Source of the DNA: Tetraselmis striata
Lineage: Eukaryota; Chlorophyta; Chlorodendrophyceae; Chlorodendrales; Chlorodendraceae
Length of the DNA: 64,000 nucleotides
Reading direction: 5' to 3'
NCBI GenBank assembly: GCA_006384855.1
Contig: VCJN01003400.1
Coordinates: forward strand, 21,062-85,061
The notes under the pieces were generated by a model that was not told the DNA's origin, did not search any database, and saw only the letters and a list, made by a program, of their open reading frames with translations. The position numbers and the translations under genes were made by a program. Below are positions 1 to 12,400 of the stretch, piece by piece; the stretch's first letter is position 1; the number at the start of each line of letters is the position of its first letter.

Positions 1-2488
1 ACCGGGGCCGGAACTTCCTCGGCTGTTGGGCGCATCGCAGAGAGCTTGGCGACTGGCGACTGGTCGGGGCAGGTTGTTTGGGTCCCTGGACTCCCGCTTG
101 ATGGTGCGGCATGGTTGCGTGCCCCGCATGGAGCTTGGCGCGGTGGTGCTAGAGCTGTGGGAGCTGGGCGCTTGGTAGCCGGGGCGTCTGAATTATTTTC
201 CGGTCCCGGCGCGCGTCGCTTGTGATCTCTGGGGGTTGGGTCTAAGTCCGGCTGATCATCTGGCTGCGTGGATGGTTTTCCACAGCCTGATGGACAGGTT
301 CACGTCACATCCGTCTCTGCAGAATTCGCACCGCTCCTGCGTTGTGAGGAAATCGGTGTTGTGGGGGTGAGCTCTCTTGGTTGAGTTGACATGCCGCATC
401 ATTTGGCGTGCGTGTTGTAACTCTTGGGAAACCCCATTGATGGCTCGATCTGTTGAGCTAGCGTTTCCGTTGGTATCCATGCTCCGCCCGGCTGGTCTCG
501 TGTGAGAACTACGCCCAAGCCGTGTCTCCCTCGCACGTGGTGGTGACGCTTGAAAGCGTATGAATATTTGGAGCGCATGTACTTGGGCGACATTTTCACG
601 GGACTGACCAGGGTGTTATGCCGGTAGCGCGGCGTGATGTGCCATGATTCCAGTGCATGTAGCTTGTAGTTTGGCGGCAGACAATCCTGAAGGGATATCA
701 TCATCGGCGTCGGAGTCCGGTCCCGAATAGAGTTGCACTGGTTGTTGAGCTCATCCTTCTTCCCACGTTGGAAAAAATCATTGTTTTGCGGTAGGCGCTC
801 GAACCCGCCATCGCCGCGACTAGTTGCACTGGGTCGCCGAGCATGTGTGTGGATTGACTCTAGAATGAGCGGCCGAGTATATCTCGGAAATGGGCGACGT
901 CTCCATTATCCACGCGAATGGCGCGTCGCTAGGCTTTGTGGGTTTCCATCCCGCCGATGTGTAAGCGTTGCGGATTGCACGCATGACCACCATCATATTG
1001 AACACTATACCCTCGGTGTTAGTTAATTGCCGGGACGGGCACGGGACGCTTGAGCCCCGCCAAAGACTGCTCGACGCCCTCCATCCGGGAAGCAATTCCT
1101 TGCACCAACTCCATTACTGCCGACAGTGACGCTCCCTCCCGCTCCACGGCAGTGACACCATGATACGGTTCTCCCGCCGCTGAGGGTGGCTGCATGATGC
1201 TGCAGCTGTTACTGATGTTGTCTGTTCGTAGACGTGGAGGGTTCTCCCGGGGCTGACGGCATATGTTGCGGGTCGCGGAAGAAAGACTCGTGCACCGGCG
1301 GCCGTAACACGGACTTCGGCCCCACTGACTCGTTGTCGTCGTTCAGCTCGCGACCGAGTAGGAGGCCCAACTCTAGGCTTGTGTCGTCGCACACCGAGCA
1401 CACGTTATTGTATTGAATGATGTCCGTGAGTATGAACTCTTTGAGCATTTGAATGCACGATTTGACAACACCCGTGGTGCAGTACTCGCAACGCACCACC
1501 TCCTCCGGGAAATCAATCTGACTCAATGTGCTCATCTACCGGACAGTGTCTTGCCAGAGATGTATGCAGCATATCGCAACCAGTCGATGCGGAGCCCGGC
1601 CGTCCACGTCCTTCGCAAGAATATGTATGTAGACCGTGGGCCTTGTGGTTGCCGCAGTGTGGAGCGTTACCCGACGGGGTGTGTGGGCAACGCTTGCCAC
1701 CCTTGTGCGGTGCGCCGCACCGAGCTGGCGGCAGGCCGTTGCCCGAGATACGAACTAATAGGCTGTCGTAAAACGCTGCGTAGCATGTTTGGTCGGCTGA
1801 GTTCAGCGCCATCAACTGTTCTCGGCCTGAACGATGACGTGCCAGCATGGTCAGCTCCTTGCCGACGCCGTCCTCGTTGTTCACAAACGTGTCCTTGTGT
1901 ACTTCGGCAACGCTTATTAGCAGACGACGCAACCAATCAATCGCAGGATGTCCGTCCTTTCCCACACGACTACGCGGCTCAGCCACCGACGTTGCTGGGG
2001 TTCCGAGGTGAGCGTCTCCCTCGGCCTCTGTCGGGCGACTCGGGCTGCTTGGGAGCCATGACGCGGTCGGCTAGGGGTGAGGTATGCAAGAGCGGCGGGT
2101 AGAGACGAGACGCGGTGGTCTTGTCTGAGCGATTCAAAAGCCGAAACTGAGCCGGATCTTGCAGCCTTCCTTTCTATTTGCAATGGGATATATATAGCCG
2201 AGGCTCCAGCGACCCCCGCGGCCCACACGCCCTGGCCTAGTGTCGCTTGATCTTCCTCTTCCGTCCTTCCTGCAGTTGCCCCTTGGAGGGCAACGCTTCT
2301 TCAGCTGGTTCAGCTCTCGCGCAGCAGCTGTCGGGAGGCGTTCCCATAATCAGTCAAATTATTCGTAACGCCGCCTGCTAAACGGAGAGCGCGAAACGCG
2401 CGCGGCCGTGCCGCCCCTTCCTTTTGGGGAACACAATTTCGCCGCCACTGCCACCAGCACAGCTCCGAAGTCGGCGAATAAATAGACC
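1..2488 (-). mobile_element. Mobile-element remnant, copy 1 (unresolved class)
   Basis: Degraded element read on the minus strand, broken, and continuing past the left window edge. From its right end it shows a non-coding leader, then a region encoding a zinc-binding protein. That protein has a Cys-Gly-Ala-Pro-His-Lys-Gly-Gly-Lys-Arg-Cys segment followed by a Cys-x2-His pair, like the CxxxTKxGxxC fingers seen in many element and viral proteins, and then a CEYCTTG segment. Below about 1,100 come blocks such as MVVMRAIRNAYTSAGW and LTRDQPGGAW, which recur on the minus strand at 55.9-57.0 kb. The upstream half recurs at 8.56-9.32 kb and, inverted, at 20.7-28.9 kb. No reverse transcriptase or transposase is recognised in this piece, so the class is left open. 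Confidence 0.6.
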
Positions 2489-2658
2489 TTTTTTCCCGCC
2501 CCCGGGACAGGACTGCCGCCCACAGTAGTACTTTACCTTCGCCGCCCGACTCCGTGTAACCACACCCGTCACTGGGTGGCGCTGACGGGAAACCAACAGC
2601 AGCTGTAGTCTGGCCCCTCTCTGTATTGGATAGTGCGCCGCTGAAGATTGCCCACCGG

Positions 2659-3004
2659 ATGTCGGCCTCAGCCAGGGAGTCGCAGCTCCGGGCAGTGCGG
2701 GAGGCGGTGGGGGGGCGTGACAGGCGGTGGGTGGTGGAGCACGTCGACGTCCGCTGCGACGGCTGCGAGGCGGACCCCATCGTCGGCGACAGGCAAGCAG
2801 GACCACCGCGACCTCCCCTCCCACCCCCACCCCCACACACACGCACTCACCCACCCACCCACCCTCCCATGCTTTTCCCTGGGCACTCTCACCGCTGACA
2901 TGGCCACCGGATGGCTGGGCACCTAACGATGACATAAGCGCTTCGTCGTTCCGCGGCGGTTCATTCGCTAACCATGGTTATTTACTATTTATTACTTATA
3001 CCCC

Positions 3005-3035
<31 letters not shown>

Positions 3036-3383
3036 CACCACACAGACAGCCACTTCCTGGCAGTGCCGCCTCTTGCTTCCAACTGCCCAGATGTCCCCTC
3101 CGAGCACTGCTGCCTACCTGCGAGCACACACATACTCGCCCTCACTCGCACTCGCATTGCACGTCCGGTGTCACCATGGCTGGCAGCAGCCCGACAGGGG
3201 GGGGGGGGGGGGCGGAGCTGCGGCCCCACCACTCCTCACCGAATCGCTGCCGCGTGGGTGACATCCTCCCACCTGTCGTTCACCTGGGGAAGGAAAAGCG
3301 GGGGGGGAGGCAGTCGGCAATGGAGAGCGGGCAGTTGACGAAAGAGCACAAGTGTGGGCCGGAACAACCACCACCACCGCTTT

Positions 3384-3414
<31 letters not shown>

Positions 3415-6327
3415 ACCCCCCACCCCTTCCGCGTGTTTGGCAGGTTCAAGTGCAGCGTGTGCGCGGACCGCGACCTCTGCTCCACTTGCCTGCGCGGGCT
3501 GGTGAAGGCGAGGGTGCGGCGCTCACAGCAGCAGCAGGTTCGGGTGTCCCCCCCCCCCTGTCCCCCTGTCCCCTGCATGCGCTGCTCAGCTTGGCCGCCC
3601 CACTCGACGCACTCACCCGACCCGGCCCGCCATCCGTGTGCGGCCTGCAGGATGGGGGCCCAGATCCGTACGTGGAGCTGGAGCAGGCGGTGCCCTGCCT
3701 GGACCCGCGCCACAGGCACGCAGGCTGTGCCGCCCCCCATGCGTATGTGCGTGAGCATGTGTTTGCGAGGGAGAGGGGGCGCTGGGGGGATGGGGGGGGG
3801 GGGGGGGGGGGGCTGGCGGTGACCAATGTTCACTCGTGCTCACCAATAGCAGTATGTCCCCCACCCCCTCACACCCCTTTCCACTTGTCGCCTTGGCCTG
3901 GCGGCTGCCTGCTGGGTGGGTTGGCAGGTTTGCAAGGATGGCGGGGCCAGAGCGCGCCGTCCGACTGACAGGCAATGCTGCCAGCGGCGCGCTGGCGGCG
4001 CTGCGCGACTTCCTGGCGACCTTCCCGCCCTCACACGCCTCGTGCGCCGACCTCGCCTGGCTCGCTGTCGACCGTGACGAGCGCGCAGGCCAGGCAACCC
4101 CCCCTCCCCTCCCCTCCCCCCTCCGCCCAAGGCAAACCCCCGGGCACAGCGCCCTGCAATCCCAGCGGCAGCTCTCAATCCCCCCCCCCCCCCCTGCCCG
4201 CCCTTGTGGCAAAACTCAAACGTGCAGGTGGACGAGTTGGACCGCAACTCACGCAAGCCACTGCAGGCACGGGCTCCCTCCCCCCCCCCCCCCCCCCCTC
4301 CCTTGCCTTGCCCGCGTGCTGGATCTGGCAATGAGTGCGACCGGGGTGTGGGTGAGAGTGTGGGTGGGGGCAGGGAGGGAGGCGGGCCATGACATGTGAC
4401 ATGTGGCGGAAAAGAACAACTGTGACATCACCGGAAACCTCCCCCCCCCCCCCCCCCCCCCCCCGGCTCCACCTGCGTGCGCCCTGTTTTCGCGTTGCCT
4501 GACCTCGTGACATCCGCCGTGCACCCCGTGCAGCGACGAGTGGACAGGCTGCTACGCGCGTGGGAGTCCCTGCTGGAGGATGGCAGCGCCGCCATCACTG
4601 CAGAGAAGCTGGACCGCCTCGCCGCCGCGCACGGCGTGCTCAGGCAAGAACCCCCCCCCCCCCCCCCCCCCCCCCTTTACACCACCGCACTTGCCCTCAC
4701 ACCACAACCTCTACCCTCCCCCCCCCCCTTTACCGCGCTCTTACCACCTTGCACTCAACACCACCTCCAATCCCCCCCCCTTCCCCCCCCCCCCCCCCCC
4801 CCCGCCTCTCCCCAAAGCCCGGCAGCTCAGGCGCGTGCATGCCGCGCAGGGGCAAGTGGATGGCGTTCCCACGCCTTGCGGAGGTGGACGCCTGCTGGGC
4901 CGCCGTCGCCGAGGTACGAGATATCCCGCTCTCACCTCCTTCACCCCCCCGTCACACATCCCTCCCCGGGGCCTGCAACCGGCACAGGCATTGGTCTCTC
5001 AAGCACTGCCGCTGCGAGGTCCCCCCCCCCCCCCCCCCCCCCCCGTGCTTGGCAGTGGAACGGATGCTGCTGCCAGGTGAGAGGTGGGCGCTGAGGCGAT
5101 GCCTTGCTGCGCTGCAGGGGGTGGTGGGCGGGCGGCTGGGCCCGACCGCCAAGGTGAGACAGATGGACAGACGACTCGCCCGGCCGCTTGCCATGTGGGT
5201 GCGCCCAGAGTAGGGGGCTGAGCCGCCGCCGGTGTGCCACAGGTCAGCAGCGTCAGCCCGCTGAAGGACAACCACGTACTGCTGGTCACGGTTGCGGTGC
5301 GTCGCGCCCCCCCCACCAATACGCTGGAACAGCCACGCTGCTGGCTGGTTCCGCCACCACTGCCAGTGGTCACCTCTGACAACCCCCCCCCCCCCGGGCC
5401 CCCCCTGGTCCATCTCCCTTCCTAACCCTCGCGCGGCGCAGAACTACCAGGACCAGGCGGAGGTACAGCGCGTGGAGGAGGCACTGCGTGCCGCCCTGGG
5501 TGCGCCGCCTCCGCGGGCTACCCGCACAAAGCTCTGCCAGCGACTGAGGTTGCGGTGAAGGGTTTACAGAAATGCGCGTCTGCGCCGTCGCTTGCGCCGC
5601 GTTGCGCCTGTTTTGCGGGACCCGCTGTACTGCATTAATAGGGAATCACCGCACAATGGCTGCCATCGCCCTCACTAATCACAGCTCGAACGCCCACATC
5701 CACTGGGTATGGGGTCAGCACGCCGCCGCGGAGTCGCAAAGGGTGGAGGTGCTGGGAGCCCCTCGCCCTCGCCCCAGATACGATTGATCAACAGAGGCGA
5801 GTCCGGACCACATCGTGAGCACCGCGGGCAGCATGCTGGCGAACCAGGCAGGCAGAGGCAGGGGCAATTCGTTGTTGTTGGGGAGAGGGGGTGATTGAGG
5901 CACTTTGCCGGCCTCGCCGCCGCTCGCATTTGGCCAAGGTACACCCTGTCCCGCTCCTAGATCGCGGTGACGGGGGTCATGTGTGTACACACCCTCTCAC
6001 ACCGCTGACCAACGTCCCTGATGGACGCCGGCAACCTCCTGCGTCTGGCGAGACGCCCTCGTCAATGTTGCTCGTGCATGTCCGTTGCCGTCGGGAAGGG
6101 GCCGTTTGGCACAGGCAGTAGGAAGCCCCCCCCCCCCCCCCCCCGGCTTGACTTTCCCCCGTCCCCTTGACGGCCCGCGCACAGGCGGCCTGATGGCGGA
6201 CGCGCGCCTGCTGCTCAAGCCTGACATCTACTCCATCCTGGCCATCAACGCCCGGAACGAGTGGGGCCTGCGCCCCACGGTGCGCGTCGCCAGCTTGCGG
6301 GCGCCGCCGCCCGGCGAGGCGCCCTGA
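2659..6327 (+). CDS. ZZ zinc finger + UPF0696 (C11orf68/Bles03-like) protein, copy 1
   Basis: Eleven exons: 2659-2792, 3444-3537, 3651-3742, 3928-4093, 4228-4266, 4534-4643, 4850-4913, 5118-5153, 5243-5296, 5442-5499, 6185-6327. They sum to 990 nt (329 residues) with every phase matching. Residues about 25-75 form a ZZ-type finger, with CDGC joined across intron 1 to FKCSVCADRDLCSTC; the C-terminal His pair may be RHRH in exon 3. Residues about 115-325 follow human C11orf68 in order: FLATFPPS, LAWLAVD, AHGVLRGKWMAF, LGPTAKVSSVSP, LLLKPDIYSILAINARNEW. The human protein lacks the zinc finger. Biochemical function is unknown for the family; the ZZ finger suggests protein binding. Introns 1, 4, 5 and 6 have GC donors. 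I chose the first ATG that keeps the finger complete. It is convergent with the BBS9 exons downstream. Confidence 0.85.
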
Positions 6328-6805
6328 CAGCAGCGGCGCCGACATTGCGCCACGCTCACGGACGAACCCCCCCCCCCCCCCCCCCCCTCGGACCCAGCCG
6401 AAAGAGGTGGGGCTCGGGGCTCGACTCGAGCGCGTTGAGGGTGAAAGGCTGCAGGGACACACCGGTGGGAACTCCATGGGTCGGCGTTGCACAGCCGCCA
6501 TGGGCATGGCCTGCCGCCACTCGGCGCTCCCAACGGCATTGGCCCTTCGCCCCCAGCTGGGGGTGGTGGGCCAAGTCGCCGCGGTTCAAGAATCGTATCA
6601 ACGGCATGCCGGGGGACGTAATACCCTCCTTCAGCGTCACGCTTTGGGCACCCGAGACCATCTGCGCCGCCCTCGCCCTTGTCGAGCTCTCGTTGCAAGG
6701 GGCGCCCCGGGATGAGGCCGCCGGCTGCCTTGTGGAGTGCTTACTTACAGAGCCCAGTGCCTCCGCGGGGGGGGGGGGGGGGGGGGGGGGACCGCGGCGG
6801 TCTAG
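6328..6805. other. Convergent intergenic stretch, unit 1
   Basis: The gap between the ZZ-UPF0696 stop and the stop of the duplicated BBS9 exons. It holds a poly-C run, a poly-G run and a TTACA at 6745-6749 (TGTAA on the minus strand), a plausible poly(A) signal for the BBS9-side transcript. No gene is seen. Confidence 0.5.
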
Positions 6806-8511
6806 CTACGCGGCGAGCTGGCCGCCCTTGGAGAGGCGCTCCAGCACGAGGCCGATGTGCTTCCTCAGGCGGCTCGTGTCCGCCATCTGCGCCACTGGCG
6901 CCGGCTGCGCCGCCGACTCCTTGGCGGAGCGCGCCAGGCAGCTGCGCAGCAGCTGCGTCATCGCCGACTCGGTGGCCTCCTCCCAGCCGTGGAACTCGAT
7001 CTGCGCCCGCCGGGGACGGGGGGGGGGGGGGGTGGCGGCTGAGCCCAGGCAGAGCCATTGCGGAGCAGCGACAGGGGCGCCCAGACATGTCCACTGCAGA
7101 GGTACCGTGTTCGTTTTGTTGCGACTGTCTGCTCTCTCTGTACGCGTATGTAAAATCTATTGGAGACGGCGCGCGGGATGCCCTGGGGCGCAGCCTCCCC
7201 TCGCATGGGCAGACGAGCGGAGCCCCTCCCTCAGACCCTCACCCCCCCCCCCCCCCCCCCACCATCTCTTGTTTCTCTGGCACGGGGCTCTGGTGTGCGC
7301 AGCGCATGTTAGGGTTTCTGCATCTTAAGGGTTTCGTGATTTTGTGAGTGAACGTGTTCCCAGTGGGGAACGGGGCAACCGGCATGGTGTGTATTTGTTG
7401 GGCGCTCGCGCGGGGAAAGGGGCGGGGGGGGGGGGGGGGGGCTTGGAGGGCTTCCGGGCCCGACCTCAGCGTCCTGCCCGTTGGGCACCACGACGGTGTC
7501 CTCCACCACGGGGCTCAGGTGCGCGCGCAGCACCGCGTCCGCCTCCGCGTCCAGCTGGAAGCAGAAGCGTATCAGGAGCAGCAGCAGCTGCGTGGCGCCC
7601 GACAGCGCCGCCGCCGCCGCCTCTAGCACCGCCTGCGCCGCAGCGGGAGGGGCGCGCCAAGCATGCGGTGAGAAGTCCAGGGGGTGGGTAGGTGCGCTGC
7701 GCGCTGTCACCGCGCCCTCCGCCATTCTGCGAGAAGATGTTTGCCGGAGTGCGTGCCATCGGCATGAAAAGCGGCCCAATCACCCCCCGGCACCGTTCCA
7801 TGCGTATGAGTTTCACTTTTAACTGCGCCATCCGTGTTGTACACGAGGACTGCCCTCGTAGTGTGCACGCTATAAGTGCGCACTCCCACATACCCGGCCT
7901 CACGCAGGCGCCATCCATACACGACAGCGAGGCGGGCGCCAATGGGCTGTGTCGCACGAGCCCAGCTGACGCCCCCAGGGGTCCCCAACACTCTAGGTGC
8001 CATGCCGAGTTCTTGCATACCCAAGGGCGCGCCCAGTCGAGCATGGGAGCCTGCCTGCGCGGACCGACCTTATTGCGACTTTTCCAACCTGTCAGGACTT
8101 TTGTGGGATGCTGTATGAGTGTGCAGTAGGCGGGATTATATCGAAAGTGTGCACAATACAGCAGCCCGCAAAAGTCCCTACAGCTTGGAAAAGTCGCAAT
8201 AAGGTCCGCGCAGGCAGGTTCCCATGCTTGTTCACAGTTCCTGTTTTTTTTTTTTTTTTTTTGGGGGGGGGGGGGGGGGGGGAGGGGACCTGCTGCTGGT
8301 CCCACACGTCCGCCAGCTGCAGGATGTCGTTGTACGTGGCCTCCATCAGCGCGTCCATGTTGCCCAGCGGCGCGGGGTTGCGGTCTTTGAAACGCACAAG
8401 TAGCCGCTTCTGGATGCTGCGGAACTCTGCGGCGCGGTTGCTCAGCTGCCGCCGGGTGGCCAGCACCTCCCCCCGCGCCGCAAAGTGCGCGTCGATCACC
8501 GCCCAGTAGTC
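6806..8511 (-). pseudogene. Stranded duplicate of the last three BBS9 exons
   Basis: Minus-strand exons at 8511-8290, 7632-7465 and 7000-6806, equal in length (222, 168 and 195 nt) and nearly identical to exons 14-16 of the intact BBS9 gene at 13.7-15.4 kb. They encode the C-terminal helical part, with the QKRLLVRFKDRNPAPL and ERLSKGGQL blocks, and end in the same stop. The upstream 13 exons are absent because the duplication breakpoint falls in intron 13, so the piece has no start or promoter of its own. It is still open in frame, so it may be expressed from a cryptic promoter, but the simplest reading is a truncated by-product. One codon differs visibly: Glu here, Asp in the intact copy (GEVLATRRQ versus GDVLATRRQ). 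Confidence 0.85.
8041..8227. repeat. Foldback (MITE-like) element in the duplicated BBS9 intron 14
   Basis: Two arms of about 75 bp in inverted orientation, starting gcatgggarcctgcctgc and separated by about 38 nt, roughly 90% matched to each other. It lies inside an intron, encodes nothing, and has no clear target duplication. The same element is present in unit 2. Confidence 0.75.
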
Positions 8512-8560
8512 CTGCCGGCCCAGATTAGGCGCCAGATTAGTCCTGCCGGCCCAGATTAGG
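8507..8560. repeat. Junction repeat of the tandem duplication
   Basis: A 23-bp segment containing cctgccggcccagattagg occurs at 8507-8529 and again at 8538-8560, where unit 2 begins. It is a templated or microhomology footprint at the breakpoint. Confidence 0.85.
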
Positions 8561-9320
8561 CCGTTGCCCGAGATACGAACTAATAGGCTGTCGTAAAACG
8601 CTGCGTAGCATGTTTGGTCGGCTGAGTTCAGCGCCATCAACTGTTCTCGGCCTGAACGATGACGTGCCAGCATGGTCAGCTCCTTGCCGACGCCGTCCTC
8701 GTTGTTCACAAACGTGTCCTTGTGTACTTCGGCAACGCTTATTAGCAGACGACGCAACCAATCAATCGCAGGATGTCCGTCCTTTCCCACACGACTACGC
8801 GGCTCAGCCACCGACGTTGCTGGGTTCCGAGGTGAGCGTCTCCCTCGGCCTCTGTCGGGCGACTCGGGCTGCTTGGGAGCCGTGACGCGGTCGGCTAGGG
8901 GTGAGGTATGCAAGAGCGGCGGGTAGAGACGAGACGCGGTGGTCTTGTCTGAGCGATTCAAAAGCCGAAACTGAGCCGGATCTTGCAGCCTTCCTTTCTA
9001 TTTGCAGTGGGATATATATTATATATAGCCGAGGCTCCAACGACCCCCGCGGCCCACACGCCCTGGCCTAGTGTCGCTTGATCTTCCTCTTCCGTCCTTC
9101 CTGCAGTTGCCCCTTGGAGGGCAACGCTTCTTCAGCTGGTTCAGCTCTCGCGCAGCAGCTGTCGGGAGGCGTTCCCATAATCAGTCAAATTATTCGTAAC
9201 GCCGCCTGCTAAACGGAGAGCGCGAAACGCGCGCGGCCGTGCCGCCCCTTCCTTTTGGGGAACACAATTTCGCCGCCACTGCCACCAGCACAGCTCCGAA
9301 GTCGGCGAATAAATAGACCT
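8561..9320 (-). mobile_element. Mobile-element remnant, copy 2 (truncated)
   Basis: Leader and beginning of the coding part of the same element as at 1-2,488, brought here by the tandem duplication and cut at the duplication junction. Broken and incomplete. It should have the same age as the duplication rather than mark a separate insertion. Confidence 0.75.
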
Positions 9321-9492
9321 TTTTTCCCGCCCCCGGGACAGGACTGCCGCCCACAGTAGTACTTTACCTTCGCCGCCCGACTCCGTGTAACCACACCCGT
9401 CACTGGGTCGCGCTGACGGGAAACCAACAGCAGCTGTAGTGTGGCCCCTCTCTGTATTGGATAGTGCGCCGCTGAATAAGACTGCCCACCGG

Positions 9493-12400
9493 ATGTCGGC
9501 CTCAGCCAGGGAGTCGCAGTTCCGGGCAGTGCGGGAGGCGGTGGGGGGGCGTGACAGGCGGTGGGTGGTGGAGCACGTCGACGTCCGCTGCGACGGCTGC
9601 GAGGCGGACCCCATCGTCGGCGACAGGCAAGCAGGACCACCGCGACCTCCCCTCCAACCCCCACCCCCACACACACGCACTCACCCACCCACCCTCCCAT
9701 GCTTTTTCCCTGGGCACCCTCACCGCTGACATGGGCACCGGCTGGCTGGGCACCCAACGATGACATAAGCGCTTCGTCGTTCCGCGGCGGTTCATTCGCT
9801 AACCATAGTTATTTACTATTTATTACTTTTAACCCCCCCCCCCCCCCCCAACCACCACCACCACAGAGACAGCCACTTCCTGGCAGTGCCGCCTCTTGCT
9901 TCCAACTGCCCAGATCTCCCCTCCGAGCATTGCTGCCTGCTGCGAGCACACACATACCTGCCCGCACTCGCCCTCACTCGCACTCGCATTGCACGTCCGG
10001 TGTCACCACGGCTGGCAGCAGCCCGACAGGGGGGGGGGGGGGGGGGCGGAGCTGCGGCCCCACCACTCCTCACCGAATCGCTGCCGCGTGGGTAACATCC
10101 TCCCACCTGTCGTTCACCTGGGGAAGGAAAAGCGGGGGGGGGGGGGGGGAGGCAGTCGGCAATGGAGAGCGGACAGTTGACGAAAGAGCACAAGTGTGGG
10201 CCGGAACAACCACCACCACCGCTTTACACCCCCCCCCCCCACACCCCTTCCGCGTGTTTGGCAGGTTCAAGTGCAGCGTGTGCGCGGACCGCGACCTCTG
10301 CTCCACTTGCCTGCGCGGGCTGGTGAAGGCGAGGGTGCGGCGCTCACAGCAGCAGCAGGTTCGGGTGTCCCCCCCCCCCCCCTCCCCCCAACCGGGGGTG
10401 CTTACCCCCCCCCCCCCACCCCACCCTCCCCGCCCCCCCCCCCCCCCCTCTCTCCCCCTCTTCCCTGCATGCGCTGCTCAGCTTGGCCGCCCCACTCGAC
10501 GCACTCACCCGACCCGGCCCGCCATCCGTGTGCGGCCTGCAGGATGGGGGCCCAGATCCGTACGTGGAGCTGGAGCAGGCGGTGCCCTGCCTGGACCCGC
10601 GCCACAGGCACGCAGGCTGTGCCGCCCCCCATGCGTATGTGCGTGAGTATGTGTTTGCGGGGGAGAGGAGGAGCCCCCGGGGGGGGAGGGGGGGGGGGGG
10701 GGGGAGTGGCGGTGACAAATGTTTACCCATGCTCACCAATAGCAGCATGTCCCCCACCCCCTCACACCCCTTTCCACTTGTCGCCTTGGCCTGGCGGCTG
10801 CCTGCTGGGTGGGTTGGCAGGTTTGCAAGGATGGCGGGGCCAGAGCGCGCCGTCCGACTGACGGGCAATGCTGCCAGCGGCGCGCCGGCGGCGCTGCGCG
10901 ACTTCCTGGCGACCTTCCCGCCCTCACACGCCTCGTGCGCCGACCTCGCCTGGCTCGCCGTCGACCGTGACGAGCGCGCAGGCCAGGCAACCCCCCCCCC
11001 CCCCCCCCCCCCTCCCCTCCCCCCTCCCCCAAGGCAAACCCCCGGGCACAGCGCCCTGCACTCCCAGTGGCAGCTCTTTACCCCCCCCCCCCCCCCCCCC
11101 CCCACCCCCCCACCTTGCCCGCCCTTGTGGCAAAACTCACATGCGCAGGTGGACGAGTTGGACCGCAACTCACGCAAGCCGCTGCAGGCACGGGCTGCCT
11201 CCCCCCCCCCCCCCTCCCCCACCCCACCTTTGCCTTGCCCGCGTGCTGGATCTGGCAATGAGTGCGACCGGGGTGTGGGTGAGAGTGTGGGTGGGGGCAG
11301 GGAGGGAGGGGGGCCATGACATGTGACATGTGGCGGCGAAGAACAACTGTGACATCACCGGAAATCTCCGCCCCCCCCCCCCCCCCCCCCCCGGCTCCAC
11401 CTGCGTGCGCCCTGTTTAAGCGTTGCCTGACCTCGTGACATCCGCCGTGCACCCCGTGCAGCGACGAGTGGACAGGCTGCTACGCGCGTGGGAGTCCCTG
11501 CTGGAGGATGGCAGCGCCGCCATCACTGCAGAGAAGCTGGACCGCCTCGCCGCCGCGCACGGCGTGCTCAGGCAAGAACCCCTCCCCCCCTTTACACCAC
11601 CGCACTTGCCCTCACACCACAACCTCTACCCTCCCCCCCCCCCTTTACCGCGCTCTTACCACCTTGCACTCAACACCACCTCCAATCCCCCCCCCCCCCC
11701 CTCCGCCTCTCCCCAAAGCCCGGCAGCTCAGGCGCGTGCATGCCGCGCAGGGGCAAGTGGATGGCGTTCCCACGCCTTGCGGAGGTGGACGCCTGCTGGG
11801 CCGCCGTCGCCGAGGTACGAGATATCCCGCTCTCACCTCCTTCACCCCCCCGTCACACACATCCCTCCCCGGGGCCTGCAACCGGCACAGGCATTGGTCT
11901 CTCAAGCACTGCCGCTGCGAGGTCCCCCCCCCCCCCCCCCCCCCCCCCCTGCTTGGCAGTGGGACGGATGCTGCTGCCAGGTGAGAGGTGGGCGCTGAAG
12001 CGATGGCTTGCTGCGCTGCAGGGGGTGGTGGGCGGGCGGCTGGGCCCGACCGCCAAGGTGAGACAGATGGACAGACGACTCGCCCGGCCGCTTGCCGTGT
12101 GGGTGCGCCCAGAGTAGGGGGCTGAGCCGCCGCCGGTGTGCCACAGGTCAGCAGCGTCAGCCCGCTGAAGGACAACCACGTACTGCTGGTCACGGTTGCG
12201 GTGCGTCGCGTCCCCCCACCCAATACGCTGGAACAGCCACGCTGCTGGCTGGTTCCGCCACCACTGCCAGTGGCCACCTCTGACACCCCCCCCTCCCCCC
12301 CCCCCCCCCCCCCCGGGCCCCCCCTGGTCCATCTCCCTTCCTAACCCTCGCGCGGCGCAGAACTACCAGGACCAGGCGGAGGTGCAGCGCGTGGAGGAGG

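Larger units (their letters stand above)
1736..8535. repeat. Tandem segmental duplication, unit 1
   Basis: About 6.8 kb that recurs directly downstream as 8,561-15,452. The left breakpoint lies inside the mobile-element remnant and the right breakpoint lies in what is intron 13 of BBS9. Most differences are in homopolymer lengths; in the 990 coding bases of the enclosed gene I see only about six substitutions. The unit holds the element's leader half, a whole ZZ-UPF0696 gene, and the last three BBS9 exons. Confidence 0.93.

Noticed and set aside
6261-8305. Very long open frames on both strands across intron and homopolymer regions
   Set aside because: They run through poly-C or poly-G tracts as proline or glycine runs, cross clear splice sites and have no conserved blocks. 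Similar frames at 2.7-5.4, 9.5-12.3 and 42-44 kb were rejected for the same reason.
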